This document shows positions 53,381 through 61,628 of a stretch of DNA of 64,000 bases, piece after piece. Location of the stretch: positions 1,364,001-1,428,000 of the forward strand of contig CAVVAE010000004.1 in NCBI GenBank assembly GCA_963746185.1, read 5' to 3'. Origin of the DNA: CAVVAE01 sp963746185. GTDB taxonomy: Bacteria > Actinomycetota > Actinomycetes > Propionibacteriales > Nocardioidaceae. Position 1 is the stretch's first letter. Every line of letters begins with the position of its first letter. The position numbers and the translations under genes were made by a program. The notes below the pieces were generated by a model, which was not told the origin of the DNA, ran no database searches, and saw only the letters and a program-made list of their open reading frames with translations.

Positions 53381-55033
53381 ATGAGCCAACCCCGAACCGT
53401 GCGTGCCGCCCATGGCACCGATCTGACTGCGCGGTCATGGCAGACCGAGGCGCCGATGCGCATGCTGATGAACAACCTCGATCCCGAAGTCGCCGAGCAC
53501 CCTGAAGAACTCGTGGTCTACGGCGGTTCGGGCAAGGCAGCCCGGGACTGGCCGTCGTACGACGCGATCATCAGGTCGCTCACCGACCTTCGCCTCGACG
53601 AGACGCTGCTCGTGCAAAGCGGCCGCCCGGTCGGCATCATGCAGACCCACGAGTGGGCACCGCGCGTGCTGATCGCCAACTCCAACCTGGTGGGTGAATG
53701 GGCCAACTGGGAGGAGTTCCGGCGGCTCGAGCAGCTCGGACTCACGATGTATGGACAGATGACGGCCGGCTCTTGGATCTACATCGGCACTCAGGGCATC
53801 CTGCAAGGCACCTACGAGACGTTCGCAGCGGTTGCCACCAAGCGGTTCAACGACACCCTCGCCGGCACGATCACGCTGACCGCCGGCCTTGGCGGCATGG
53901 GCGGCGCGCAGCCGCTGGCTGTCACGATGAACGAAGGCGTCTGCATTTGCATCGAGTGCGACGACTCGCGTATCAAGCGTCGGATCGAGCACCGCTACCT
54001 CGACGTGCAGGCCGACTCGCTCGCCCATGCAGTCGAGCTGGCCACTGAGGCTCGAGACGCCCGCACGCCGTTGTCGATCGGCGTGCTGGGCAACGCGGCC
54101 GAGATGGTGCCCGAGCTGCTCGCGATGGGAGCTCCGATCGACATCGTGACCGACCAGACGTCCGCGCACGACCCGTTGATGTACCTGCCGGCTGGTGTCG
54201 AGTTCGACGACTGGGTGGCTTTCCGCGAGAAGGACCCGGCCGACTTCACCAACCGCGCCCGCGAGTCGATGGCGCGGCACTGCGAAGCCATGGTGGGCTT
54301 CCTCGACGCCGGGGCCGAGGTCTTTGACTATGGCAACTCGCTGCGCGCCGAGGCCCGCACTGGTGGCTTCGCGCGTGCGTTCGACTTCCCGGGCTTTGTG
54401 CCGGCGTACATCAGGCCTTTGTTCTGCGAGGGCAAGGGGCCGTTCCGCTGGGCGGCGTTGTCGGGTGACCCGAAGGACATCGCGGCCACCGACAAGGCAA
54501 TCCTCGAGCTCTTCCCGGGCGACGAGAAGCTGCATCGCTGGATCGCGCAAGCCGGCAAGAAGGTCCACTACCAAGGGCTCCCGGCGCGCATCTGCTGGCT
54601 CGGGTACGGCGAACGGCACGTCGCCGGGATGCGCTTCAACGACATGGTGGCATCGGGAGAACTGCAGGCGCCGCTCGCGATCGGCCGCGACCACCTCGAC
54701 TGCGGGTCGGTCGCGTCGCCGTACCGGGAGACGGAGTCCATGCTCGATGGCTCCGACGCGATCGCTGACTGGCCGCTCCTCAACGCCATGGTCAACGTCG
54801 CGTCAGGCGCCACCTGGGTGTCAATCCACCACGGTGGTGGAGTCGGCATCGGTCGCTCGATCCACGCCGGCCAGGTGGTCGTGGTCGACGGCACCGAGCT
54901 CGCGGCGCAGAAGGCCGAACGTGTGCTCACCAACGACCCCGGCATGGGTGTGATCCGCCACGTCGACGCGGGCTACGACCGAGCCGACGACGTGGCCAGT
55001 GAACGAGGTGTCGCGATCCCGATGCGCCGATAG
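53381..55033 (+). CDS. hutU: Urocanate hydratase (urocanase)
   Basis: 550 residues, the normal length. PEELVVYGGSGKAARDWPSYDAI, LRLDETLLVQSGRPVG and TAGLGGMGGAQPLAVTMN (NAD-binding region) are urocanase signatures. FCEGKGPFRWAALSGDPKDI contains the Arg of the substrate pocket. It adds water to urocanate to give imidazolone propionate, with NAD as a bound electrophile. GGAAGGA lies 7 nt before the ATG. It is the second gene of the hutHU operon; hutI, which uses its product, is 8 kb downstream. Confidence 0.97.
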   Translation: MSQPRTVRAAHGTDLTARSWQTEAPMRMLMNNLDPEVAEHPEELVVYGGSGKAARDWPSYDAIIRSLTDLRLDETLLVQSGRPVGIMQTHEWAPRVLIANSNLVGEWANWEEFRRLEQLGLTMYGQMTAGSWIYIGTQGILQGTYETFAAVATKRFNDTLAGTITLTAGLGGMGGAQPLAVTMNEGVCICIECDDSRIKRRIEHRYLDVQADSLAHAVELATEARDARTPLSIGVLGNAAEMVPELLAMGAPIDIVTDQTSAHDPLMYLPAGVEFDDWVAFREKDPADFTNRARESMARHCEAMVGFLDAGAEVFDYGNSLRAEARTGGFARAFDFPGFVPAYIRPLFCEGKGPFRWAALSGDPKDIAATDKAILELFPGDEKLHRWIAQAGKKVHYQGLPARICWLGYGERHVAGMRFNDMVASGELQAPLAIGRDHLDCGSVASPYRETESMLDGSDAIADWPLLNAMVNVASGATWVSIHHGGGVGIGRSIHAGQVVVVDGTELAAQKAERVLTNDPGMGVIRHVDAGYDRADDVASERGVAIPMRR

Positions 55034-55058
55034 TCTCGTGCGCCGATAGCGTCACGTC

Positions 55059-56537
55059 ATGGTCAGTGACGACACCGCCCTGCCCACCACCGCGCTGGGG
55101 TGGGCCGCTGGGTATCGCGACGGCAGTGTGACGCCAAGCGAGGCAGTCGAGCATTACCTTGAGCGGATTGCGGAGCTTGACGCGACGGTCGGTGCGTTCG
55201 TTCGCGTGACCGCCGATCAGGCTCGTGAGGCCGCTGCGGCAGCGACCCAGCGGTGGAAAGTCGGTGCGCCACTGTCGCCGGTCGACGGAGTGCCGACGGC
55301 CATCAAGGATCTCGCGTCGACCAAGGGGATCGAGACGAACTTCGGCTCGGCCGTCATGCGCGGCTATGTGCCGGACTTCTCCGACGAGGTCGTACGACGG
55401 ATCGAGGCGGCCGGCATGGTCAGCCTCGGGAAGACGAACACGCCGGAGTTCGGGTCGCCCTGCTATACCGAGCCTGATGTTGCGCCGCCGGCTCGGACGC
55501 CGTACGACCTCGCCCGCAGCGCGGGTGGTTCGTCGGGAGGTGCCGCCGCTGCGGTGGCGTCAGGCCTCGTGCCGGTGGCGCATGCCTCTGACGGCGGCGG
55601 TTCGATTCGCATCCCGGCAAGCATGTGCGGTCTCGTCGGCTTCAAGCCGAGTCGAGGTCGGATCAGCGCGGCGCCGGTCTACGGCGACATCACCGGGCTG
55701 GCGACCTCCGGCCCGATGGCCTCGACCGTGCGTGACAGCGCGGCGTTCCTCGATGTGATGGCCGGCCCGGCATCGACCGACGCACTGTGGGCTGCTGCGG
55801 TGCCGGACTGGGCGACCTATCTGGACTGGTGCGAGCGTGATCCTGGGCCGCTCCGGATCGCTCGCTTCGCCGAACCCGTGATCTCCGACGCAACCGTCGA
55901 CGCTGAGGTGTTGGCAGCGTACGACGCGATGTCTCACCGGCTGGTGGCGTTCGGCCATGACGTCGTCGACGTCGCGGTGCCGTTCGGACCACAGCTCGTG
56001 CCGGTGTTTGAGGCCGTGTGGTCGGTATCGGCCGCGTCATGGCCCCTGTCGCCGGAGCAGGAACGTGGCCTGCGTCCGTTGAGCCAGTGGCTTCGAGAAC
56101 GAGGACGTGCGATCAGCGGACCGGAGTTCGCGGATGCGATGGTTGGGATGCGGCAGGCGGCGGCACGTGCATTGGCGGCGTTGGCGCCGTACGACATGGT
56201 GTTGACACCGACACTTGCGCGTCCGCCGGTGCTGGTGGGCGAGCTTCGCAACGACGACGACCCAGCAGCTGACTTTGAGGCACAGAAGGCCTTCACGCCC
56301 TACACCGCGGATTGGAATGTCACCGGGATGCCGGCCGTCTCCTTGCCCACCAGCTGGACCGCTTCCGGCCTCCCGATCGGTACGATGCTGGCCGGCAAGC
56401 CGGGACAGGATCACGTGCTCTATGCCCTTGCTGCGCAGGTGGAAGCCTCGATCCAACCGGGACCGCGGGGGTGGTCGCGACCACCGCTCCAACTGCGCGA
56501 GGGCGATCTACCAGTGGGATCGGTGGACGACGTCTGA
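55059..56537 (+). CDS. Amidase signature family enzyme
   Basis: 492 residues. The Ser-cisSer-Lys triad is Lys83 (PTAIKDLAS), a Ser in GGSSGG (156-161) and nucleophile Ser182 (DGGGSIRIPAS). The overall pattern is a complete GatA-like amidase, but without gatB or gatC neighbours, so it is a small-molecule amidase. It starts 25 nt after hutU and is probably cotranscribed; a role with a histidine-derived amide is possible but unproven. The 3' end overlaps the convergent nitroreductase gene by 30 nt. Two copies of TGCGCCGATAG lie just upstream. Confidence 0.9.
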   Translation: MVSDDTALPTTALGWAAGYRDGSVTPSEAVEHYLERIAELDATVGAFVRVTADQAREAAAAATQRWKVGAPLSPVDGVPTAIKDLASTKGIETNFGSAVMRGYVPDFSDEVVRRIEAAGMVSLGKTNTPEFGSPCYTEPDVAPPARTPYDLARSAGGSSGGAAAAVASGLVPVAHASDGGGSIRIPASMCGLVGFKPSRGRISAAPVYGDITGLATSGPMASTVRDSAAFLDVMAGPASTDALWAAAVPDWATYLDWCERDPGPLRIARFAEPVISDATVDAEVLAAYDAMSHRLVAFGHDVVDVAVPFGPQLVPVFEAVWSVSAASWPLSPEQERGLRPLSQWLRERGRAISGPEFADAMVGMRQAAARALAALAPYDMVLTPTLARPPVLVGELRNDDDPAADFEAQKAFTPYTADWNVTGMPAVSLPTSWTASGLPIGTMLAGKPGQDHVLYALAAQVEASIQPGPRGWSRPPLQLREGDLPVGSVDDV

Positions 56538-57104
56538 CACCGGTTTCCGGCCGCGCTTGAGCGAAGGGGACTTCTTGTCCGGAGCTCGGTGCCCGATCGT
56601 GATCGCACCGATGGGCGTGTAGTCGTCGGGGATGCCGAACTCGCCGCGGAACGACTCCCACATCTCCCGTGGGATGCCGAAGAAGCACGCGCCGAGGCCC
56701 ACATCAGTCACAGTCTGCAGGACCAGCAGCGCAGCCATCCCGGTGTCGATATCCCAGTAGGGCACCGGCCACCGCGACTCGTCCTTGTCGGTCCACCCTT
56801 TGTCAGGGGCTGCATAGCGGTCGAGGTAGACCTGCTTGTTCGACAGGGGTACGACGATTAGTGGCGCACGTTGCATCCCCGACAACCAGGAGTCCGCGAG
56901 GCCGTCGTCGGCCGTCGTACTCCGCCAGAAGCGATCGAGGTCGGCGCGCGCGTCGAGCACGAGGAAGCCCCAGCCTTGACTGAAGCCTGCGCTGGGGGCG
57001 TGCAGTGCATTGGTCAGCATCCGTTCGACGACTGCTGGCTCGACGGGCTCGTCGGTGTAATTGCGGACCATCCGGCGTCGATCGACGACCTCTTGAAACT
57101 CCAT
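56508..57104 (-). CDS. Nitroreductase family flavoprotein
   Basis: 198 residues. The N-terminal RRRMVRNYTDEPVEPAVVERMLTNALHAPSAGFSQGWGFLVL is the FMN-binding R-x-x-R pattern and dimer helix of the family. WDIDTGMAALLVLQTVTDVGLGACFFGIP covers the second FMN contact. It uses NAD(P)H to reduce nitro compounds, quinones or other acceptors; the true substrate is unknown. AGGACGAGGAG stands directly before the ATG. It is the only minus-strand gene between the hut genes and the anmK module. Confidence 0.88.
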   Translation of the reverse strand: MEFQEVVDRRRMVRNYTDEPVEPAVVERMLTNALHAPSAGFSQGWGFLVLDARADLDRFWRSTTADDGLADSWLSGMQRAPLIVVPLSNKQVYLDRYAAPDKGWTDKDESRWPVPYWDIDTGMAALLVLQTVTDVGLGACFFGIPREMWESFRGEFGIPDDYTPIGAITIGHRAPDKKSPSLKRGRKPVSDVVHRSHW

Positions 57105-57218
57105 CTCCTCGTCCTTCCGCCGTCAGCCCTGCGCCTGTCGCGAGCAGGATCTCATCTCTTTCGTGATGGGCAGCCTGTCGGCATCGTTGGGGTTGACACC
57201 GGGGCAAACTGGACCACT

Positions 57219-57234
57219 ATTGGTCTGGACCAAT
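57219..57234. promoter_or_regulatory. DasR/NagR-type operator
   Basis: ATTGGTCTGGACCAAT is a perfect 7-bp inverted repeat around TG. Its core TGGTCTGGACCA matches 11 of 12 bases of the established DasR consensus TGGTCTAGACCA. It lies between the nitroreductase and gntR genes. A weaker copy (9 of 12) at 57335-57346 overlaps the gntR start codon, consistent with autoregulation. Confidence 0.65.
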
Positions 57235-57340
57235 GGTTCACAGCCACCACCACGAGAAACGGTGACGCGATGCGTGCCTCTCGGCTCCACGATCGTCGTC
57301 CTCATGGTGCAACCACCCTTCCATGCTGTACCAATGGTCT

Positions 57341-58084
57341 ATGACAACCCTCGAGCCGGGCCGTGAGACCTCGAAGCAACGCCATGTGCGCGAACGGCTC
57401 GAGCAGCTCATCACCACGCTGTCGCCCGGCGAACCGCTGCCGGTCGAACGCGATCTGGCCCGCGAGCTCGGTGTCGCCCGGATGACCCTGCGCCGTGCCG
57501 TTGACTCGCTGGTGTTGGAGTCCAAGCTGATCCGTCGGCAAGGTTCGGGCACGTTCGTCGCGGCCCCCAAAGTGACTCAACGGCTCTCGGCGACGTCGTT
57601 CTCGGCCGACATGCTGGCGCGCGGGCTGCGGCCGGGGAGCCGGACGATCTTCGCCCGCCAATCGCCCGCAGGCATGATGCTGTCGTCGTTGCTCGGGGTT
57701 GCACCGCACGCGACCGTGCTCCACGTACGACGCCTGCGGATGGCCGACGATGTGCCGATGGCATTGGAGGATCTCCACGTTCCGGGTGACATCGCACCGG
57801 ATCTGGCTGGCGAAGACCTAGAAGACACATCCTTCTATGAGTTGCTCGCCGAACGTTGGGGCACCCCGATCATGTCGGGTACGCAGACCGTCGAACCCTG
57901 CCTGGTGTCTCCCGAAGAAGCCACCGCCCTCGGCGTCGAGCCGGGTGCTCCGGCTTTCCTCTTCGAGCGCACCTCTCGGATCGCCGACGGGCGGGTGGCT
58001 GAGTTCGTCCGGTCGATCTATAGAGGTGACCGCTACCGCATCGTGGTCGACATCTTTCCGAAGGCCAACGGCGACGGCCGATGA
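57341..58084 (+). CDS. GntR family (HutC/DasR subfamily) transcriptional regulator
   Basis: 247 residues. The winged helix (about 12-78) has LSPGEPLPVERDLARELGVARMTLRRAVDSLVLE. The UTRA effector domain (about 90-240) begins RLSATSFSADMLARGLRPGSR and contains FLFERTSRIADGRVAEFVRSIYRGDRY. UTRA domains bind small ligands: amino sugar phosphates in NagR/DasR and urocanate in HutC. The gene sits within a hut region, but its operator-like site and its overlap with anmK favour amino sugar sensing. ATG 57341 is used (57323 is possible); no ribosome site is visible. Confidence 0.88.
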   Translation: MTTLEPGRETSKQRHVRERLEQLITTLSPGEPLPVERDLARELGVARMTLRRAVDSLVLESKLIRRQGSGTFVAAPKVTQRLSATSFSADMLARGLRPGSRTIFARQSPAGMMLSSLLGVAPHATVLHVRRLRMADDVPMALEDLHVPGDIAPDLAGEDLEDTSFYELLAERWGTPIMSGTQTVEPCLVSPEEATALGVEPGAPAFLFERTSRIADGRVAEFVRSIYRGDRYRIVVDIFPKANGDGR

Positions 58085-59271
58085 TCATCATCGCTGCGGC
58101 GTCGGGCACATCGGCTGATGGGATCGACGTAGGAGTGCTCGACCTGCGGTGGGGCGAGCCGGGGGAGGTCGGCCTGCAGTTGCTCGACATGCGCACAGAG
58201 CCTTGGCCCGAGGGGCTCGGGGAGTCGTTGTTGGCGCTGCTCCCTCCCGCGACGACGACCGCCGCGCGCGTGTGTGAGCTCGACACGGCGATCGGCCAAG
58301 CGGTCGGCGCTGCGGCGCGGCGCGCGATGACCGAGCATGGCGCCGCGGCCGCCGAGCTTGTCGTGTCACCGGGCCAGACCGTGCATCACGACATCCGCGA
58401 CGGCGTCTGTGTGGGCACCTTGCAGCTAGGGCAACCGGCCTGGGTCGTCGAGGCAACAGGTCTCCCGGTTGTGTCAGATCTACGCACCCGCGACGTGAGC
58501 GCGGGCGGGCACGGTGCGCCGCTGGCGAGCACGCTCGACGCGTTGTGGCTGGCCGGCTCCGACGGTGCGCGCGCGGCGCTCAACCTTGGCGGCATCGCCA
58601 ACGTCACGGTCATCAAAGACATCGGTGAACCCGTGCTTGCGTGGGACACGGGTCCAGCAAACTGTCTTCTCGATGTAGCGGCCCACCGGGTGAGCGGTGG
58701 CGCGGAGCGATGTGACCGCGATGGCCGCTTAGCGCGGGCCGGAGCGGTCGACGGCGAGCTGCTGCAGCGGATGCTGAGCCATCCGTACTTCAAGCTGGAG
58801 CCGCCCACGACGACCGGGCGAGAGACGTTCTCCACCGAATTCCTCGACTCTGCCCTGGGGGCGAAGGAGGTGGCGCCAACTGATCTGCTGGCGACGCTCA
58901 CCGAGCTGACGGCAGCGTCGGTCGCGCAAGCTCTCACGGCGTACGACGTTGTCGAGGTGGTGGCGTCGGGAGGCGGCACGAAGAACCCAGCGTTGATGGA
59001 GGCGCTGCGCCACCGCCTGGGCAATACTCGGCTGGTGACAAGTGACGAGCGAGGACTTCCTGCGACCGCCAAGGAAGTGGCGATGTGGGGGTTGCTCGGA
59101 TTCCTCACCTGGCACGGTGTGCCGGGCTCCAACAGCGCCACCGGCGCGCGCGAGCGCCGGGTGCTGGGCCGCATCAGCCCCGGCGACCAGCCGCTCGTGC
59201 TGCCGCCCGTGGTTTCAGAGCAGCCTCGACGACTGCACGTCTTGGCGTCATCGCGTTTTGGCCAGCCATGA
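58081..59271 (+). CDS. anmK: Anhydro-N-acetylmuramic acid kinase
   Basis: 396 residues. The N-terminal AASGTSADGIDVGVLDL is the AnmK phosphate loop (GTSxDGID), with PGQTVHHDIRDG, DLRTRDVSAGGHGAPLAS, LNLGGIANVT and DTGPANCLLD following in the correct order. It opens and phosphorylates 1,6-anhydro-MurNAc from cell-wall turnover to MurNAc-6-phosphate. The ATG overlaps the gntR stop (ATGA). A SIS-domain gene follows; MurQ etherase, the expected next enzyme, is not clearly present in the window. Confidence 0.95.
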   Translation: MIIIAAASGTSADGIDVGVLDLRWGEPGEVGLQLLDMRTEPWPEGLGESLLALLPPATTTAARVCELDTAIGQAVGAAARRAMTEHGAAAAELVVSPGQTVHHDIRDGVCVGTLQLGQPAWVVEATGLPVVSDLRTRDVSAGGHGAPLASTLDALWLAGSDGARAALNLGGIANVTVIKDIGEPVLAWDTGPANCLLDVAAHRVSGGAERCDRDGRLARAGAVDGELLQRMLSHPYFKLEPPTTTGRETFSTEFLDSALGAKEVAPTDLLATLTELTAASVAQALTAYDVVEVVASGGGTKNPALMEALRHRLGNTRLVTSDERGLPATAKEVAMWGLLGFLTWHGVPGSNSATGARERRVLGRISPGDQPLVLPPVVSEQPRRLHVLASSRFGQP

Positions 59272-59296
59272 CCCTTCGCATTGAGGAGGTAAGGCG

Positions 59297-60370
59297 ATGA
59301 CTCCCGCTCGTAGCCTGCTCGCCCAAGAGACCGCCGAGCAGCCGGAAGTCGCTGCGCGGCTGCTCGACCAGGTCTGGCCGAGACTCGACGAGGTGGGCAA
59401 CGCCCTCGGGCATCCGGAGGTCGAACGGCTGATCGTCGTCGCCCGCGGCAGTTCCGACAATGCCGCCCGCTACGCCCAGTACCTGTGGGGGATGCGCCTT
59501 GGCCTGCCCGTCACGTTGGCGACTCCGAGCCTGCATACGGTCTATGGTGCGCCCGCTGACGTACGCCGGTCAGCGGTCATCGCGATCTCGCAGTCCGGTG
59601 CGTCGCCAGACGTCATCACGGTGCTGGAGCACGCTCGCTCCCAGGGCAGCCCAACCGTGGCCGTCACCAACGACACCACGTCGCCACTTGCCGCTGCTGC
59701 GGATCTCGTCATCGATCTCGGGGCAGGTCCGGAGCTGTCGATTGCGGCCACCAAGACCTACACGTCCTCGTTGCTCGCGGTCGCGCTGCTGGCCGTCGCC
59801 TTGGGCGATCGCGGCGAGCGGGCCGAGGCCGAGCGCGCTCTGCGGCAGGTCCCCAACGCCATGCAGGCCGCATTGACGGGGATCGCGGGAGTCGCGGACG
59901 CCGTCGACGTGCTGGCCCAGGTGGATCGAGCCATCGCCGTCGGTCGGGGCCTCAACCTAAGCAGCGCGCACGAGACCGCCCTGAAGATCACCGAGCTCAC
60001 GGGCACCCTCGTGGCGCCCTACTCGCCGGCCGATCTGTTGCACGGTCCGGTGGCCGCGACGGGAGCCGAGGTGCCGGCGATTCTCGTCGCCCCCGACGAA
60101 CCGGCGAGCCGCAGTGTCCTCGACATCATCCCTGAGCTCCAGCGGCGCGGCGTTCCGCTGATCGTTGTCACTGAGGCGAAGACGGAACCGCGCCACCCGC
60201 TCGATGGCGTGACCGCGGTCGACCTCCCGCCAGAAGCGGCGATCGCCGACTGGTTGACGCCGTTGACCGCCGTCCTTCCGGGCCAGTTGCTCGCCAGCGC
60301 CCTTGCCGAAAAGCGCGGTGTCGACGTCGACCACGCTGGTGGCCTCTCCAAAGTCACGCTGACCACATAG
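59297..60370 (+). CDS. SIS domain sugar isomerase/deaminase (NagB-II/GlmS C-terminal-like)
   Basis: 357 residues with two SIS domains, as in the isomerase half of GlmS. The first has VARGSSDNAARYAQYLWG, SQSGASPDVITVLEHA and TNDTTSPLAAAAD; GPELSIAATKTYTSSLLAVAL is the hallmark ELSVAxTKT segment. The second domain has GLNLSSAHETALKITE and HGPVAAT. This layout is shared by class II glucosamine-6-phosphate deaminases and AgaS; the likely role is conversion of amino sugar phosphate to fructose-6-phosphate. GAGGAGG lies 6-8 nt before the ATG. Cotranscription with anmK is likely. Confidence 0.88.
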   Translation: MTPARSLLAQETAEQPEVAARLLDQVWPRLDEVGNALGHPEVERLIVVARGSSDNAARYAQYLWGMRLGLPVTLATPSLHTVYGAPADVRRSAVIAISQSGASPDVITVLEHARSQGSPTVAVTNDTTSPLAAAADLVIDLGAGPELSIAATKTYTSSLLAVALLAVALGDRGERAEAERALRQVPNAMQAALTGIAGVADAVDVLAQVDRAIAVGRGLNLSSAHETALKITELTGTLVAPYSPADLLHGPVAATGAEVPAILVAPDEPASRSVLDIIPELQRRGVPLIVVTEAKTEPRHPLDGVTAVDLPPEAAIADWLTPLTAVLPGQLLASALAEKRGVDVDHAGGLSKVTLTT

Positions 60371-60392
60371 CACTCCGCCGCTTCCCGGCTGC

Positions 60393-60398
60393 GATAGT
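60393..60398 (+). promoter_or_regulatory. Putative -10 box of the M20-hutF-hutI operon
   Basis: GATAGT exactly 6 nt before GTG 60405, no ribosome-binding site. It implies the hutF-hutI half is transcribed separately from anmK. Confidence 0.4.
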
Positions 60399-60404
60399 GC
60401 AGAC

Positions 60405-61628
60405 GTGACGTTCGAACAGATGTGGGCCGACCTAGCGCCGATCGGCCGCGACGCGCGCACCGGGGGTTACGTACGCTCACCGTTCGCGTCGGCCGAGCGG
60501 GAGTGCGTCGCGTGGTACGTCGAACAGGCCACCCGTCGCAACCTCGACCTCGAGTTCGACGGCCAAGGGAATGCCGTGGCCTGGTGGAGACCCGCCGAAC
60601 ACGTTCCGAACCGCGCCGTGCTCATCGGGTCGCACCTCGACTCCGTCGACCAGGGCGGCGCCTTCGACGGACCGCTCGGTGTCGTCTCAGCGTTCGCGGC
60701 CATCGACGCGATGCGCGAAGCGGGGCTGACGCCCGTGAATCCCATCGGCGTCGCGATGTTCGTCGAGGAGGAGGGATCGCGCTTCGGAGTCGCCTGTCTG
60801 GGGTCTCGGCTCGCGACAGGTCAGATCGATCCAGCCGCGGCGAAGGAGCTCAAGGACCGCGATGGCGTACACCTCCTCGACGCGATGGCTGCGGCGGGCC
60901 TCGAGCCAACACTCGGTAGATCGCCACTCCTGGACGACGTCGGCTTGTTCGTCGAGCTGCACGTCGAGCAAGGCAAAGACCTGGTCCACCGTGACCAGCC
61001 AGTCGCGGTGGCATCGTCGAGCTGGGCGCACGGGAGGTGGCGGTTCGACTTCACCGGCGAACCCAACCACGCCGGGGCCACTGCGATGGACGATCGGCAT
61101 GACCCGATGCTGACCTACGCGATGACCGCGTTAGCCGCCAACAAGCAGGCCCGGCTGACTGACGCACGCGCGACGTTCGGTCGGATCGCCGTCGAACCCA
61201 ACAGCACGAACGCCATTCCCTGGCATGTGCAGGCGTGGCTCGATGCGCGAGGGGCCGATGCGGATCAGGTTGCGCGGCTCGTTGAGGGGATCGAGCGACA
61301 GGCCACCGAACGGGCGGATCGTGACGGCACGGCAGTCGCGGTCACCGCAGAGTCGGTCACCCCGACCGTGGACTTCGACCCGCCCTTGTCGCAGCAGATC
61401 TCGGAGCAGTTCCTCGACGGCGCACCGCTCATCCCGACTGGTGCGGGTCACGACGCCGGGATTCTGCAACTCGCGGGGATTCCCTCTGCGATGTTGTTCG
61501 TCCGCAACCCGACCGGCATCTCGCACTCACCAGCCGAGTTCGCTGAGACCGCCGACTGCTTGGCGGGCGTCGAAGCGCTGACCACGGTGGTCTCGGGACT
61601 CGCGGGATCGTCGGAGTCCGACCAGTGA
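60405..61628 (+). CDS. M20 family amidohydrolase (allantoate amidohydrolase/carbamoylase-like), candidate N-formylglutamate hydrolase
   Basis: 407 residues. The metal-binding motifs are LIGSHLDSV (His, Asp), GGAFDGPLGV (Asp), EEEGSRFG (Glu pair) and VELHVEQG (His); GAGHDAGILQLAGIPSAMLFVRN and GISHSPAEF complete the hydantoinase/carbamoylase pattern. These enzymes hydrolyse N-carbamoyl or N-acyl amino acids. It overlaps hutF by 4 nt, and hutF makes N-formylglutamate, for which no HutG is visible; it is therefore the best local candidate for that last step (inference). Allantoate or N-carbamoyl amino acids are the alternatives. Confidence 0.85.
   Translation: MTFEQMWADLAPIGRDARTGGYVRSPFASAERECVAWYVEQATRRNLDLEFDGQGNAVAWWRPAEHVPNRAVLIGSHLDSVDQGGAFDGPLGVVSAFAAIDAMREAGLTPVNPIGVAMFVEEEGSRFGVACLGSRLATGQIDPAAAKELKDRDGVHLLDAMAAAGLEPTLGRSPLLDDVGLFVELHVEQGKDLVHRDQPVAVASSSWAHGRWRFDFTGEPNHAGATAMDDRHDPMLTYAMTALAANKQARLTDARATFGRIAVEPNSTNAIPWHVQAWLDARGADADQVARLVEGIERQATERADRDGTAVAVTAESVTPTVDFDPPLSQQISEQFLDGAPLIPTGAGHDAGILQLAGIPSAMLFVRNPTGISHSPAEFAETADCLAGVEALTTVVSGLAGSSESDQ

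Noticed and set aside
53435..54694. Minus-strand frame opposite hutU
   Set aside because: Antisense shadow of a highly conserved urocanase gene, without a ribosome site or motif.
55022..55050. Direct repeat TGCGCCGATAG before the amidase gene as an operator
   Set aside because: Only two copies, one overlapping the hutU stop region; the spacing fits no known regulator and could be chance.
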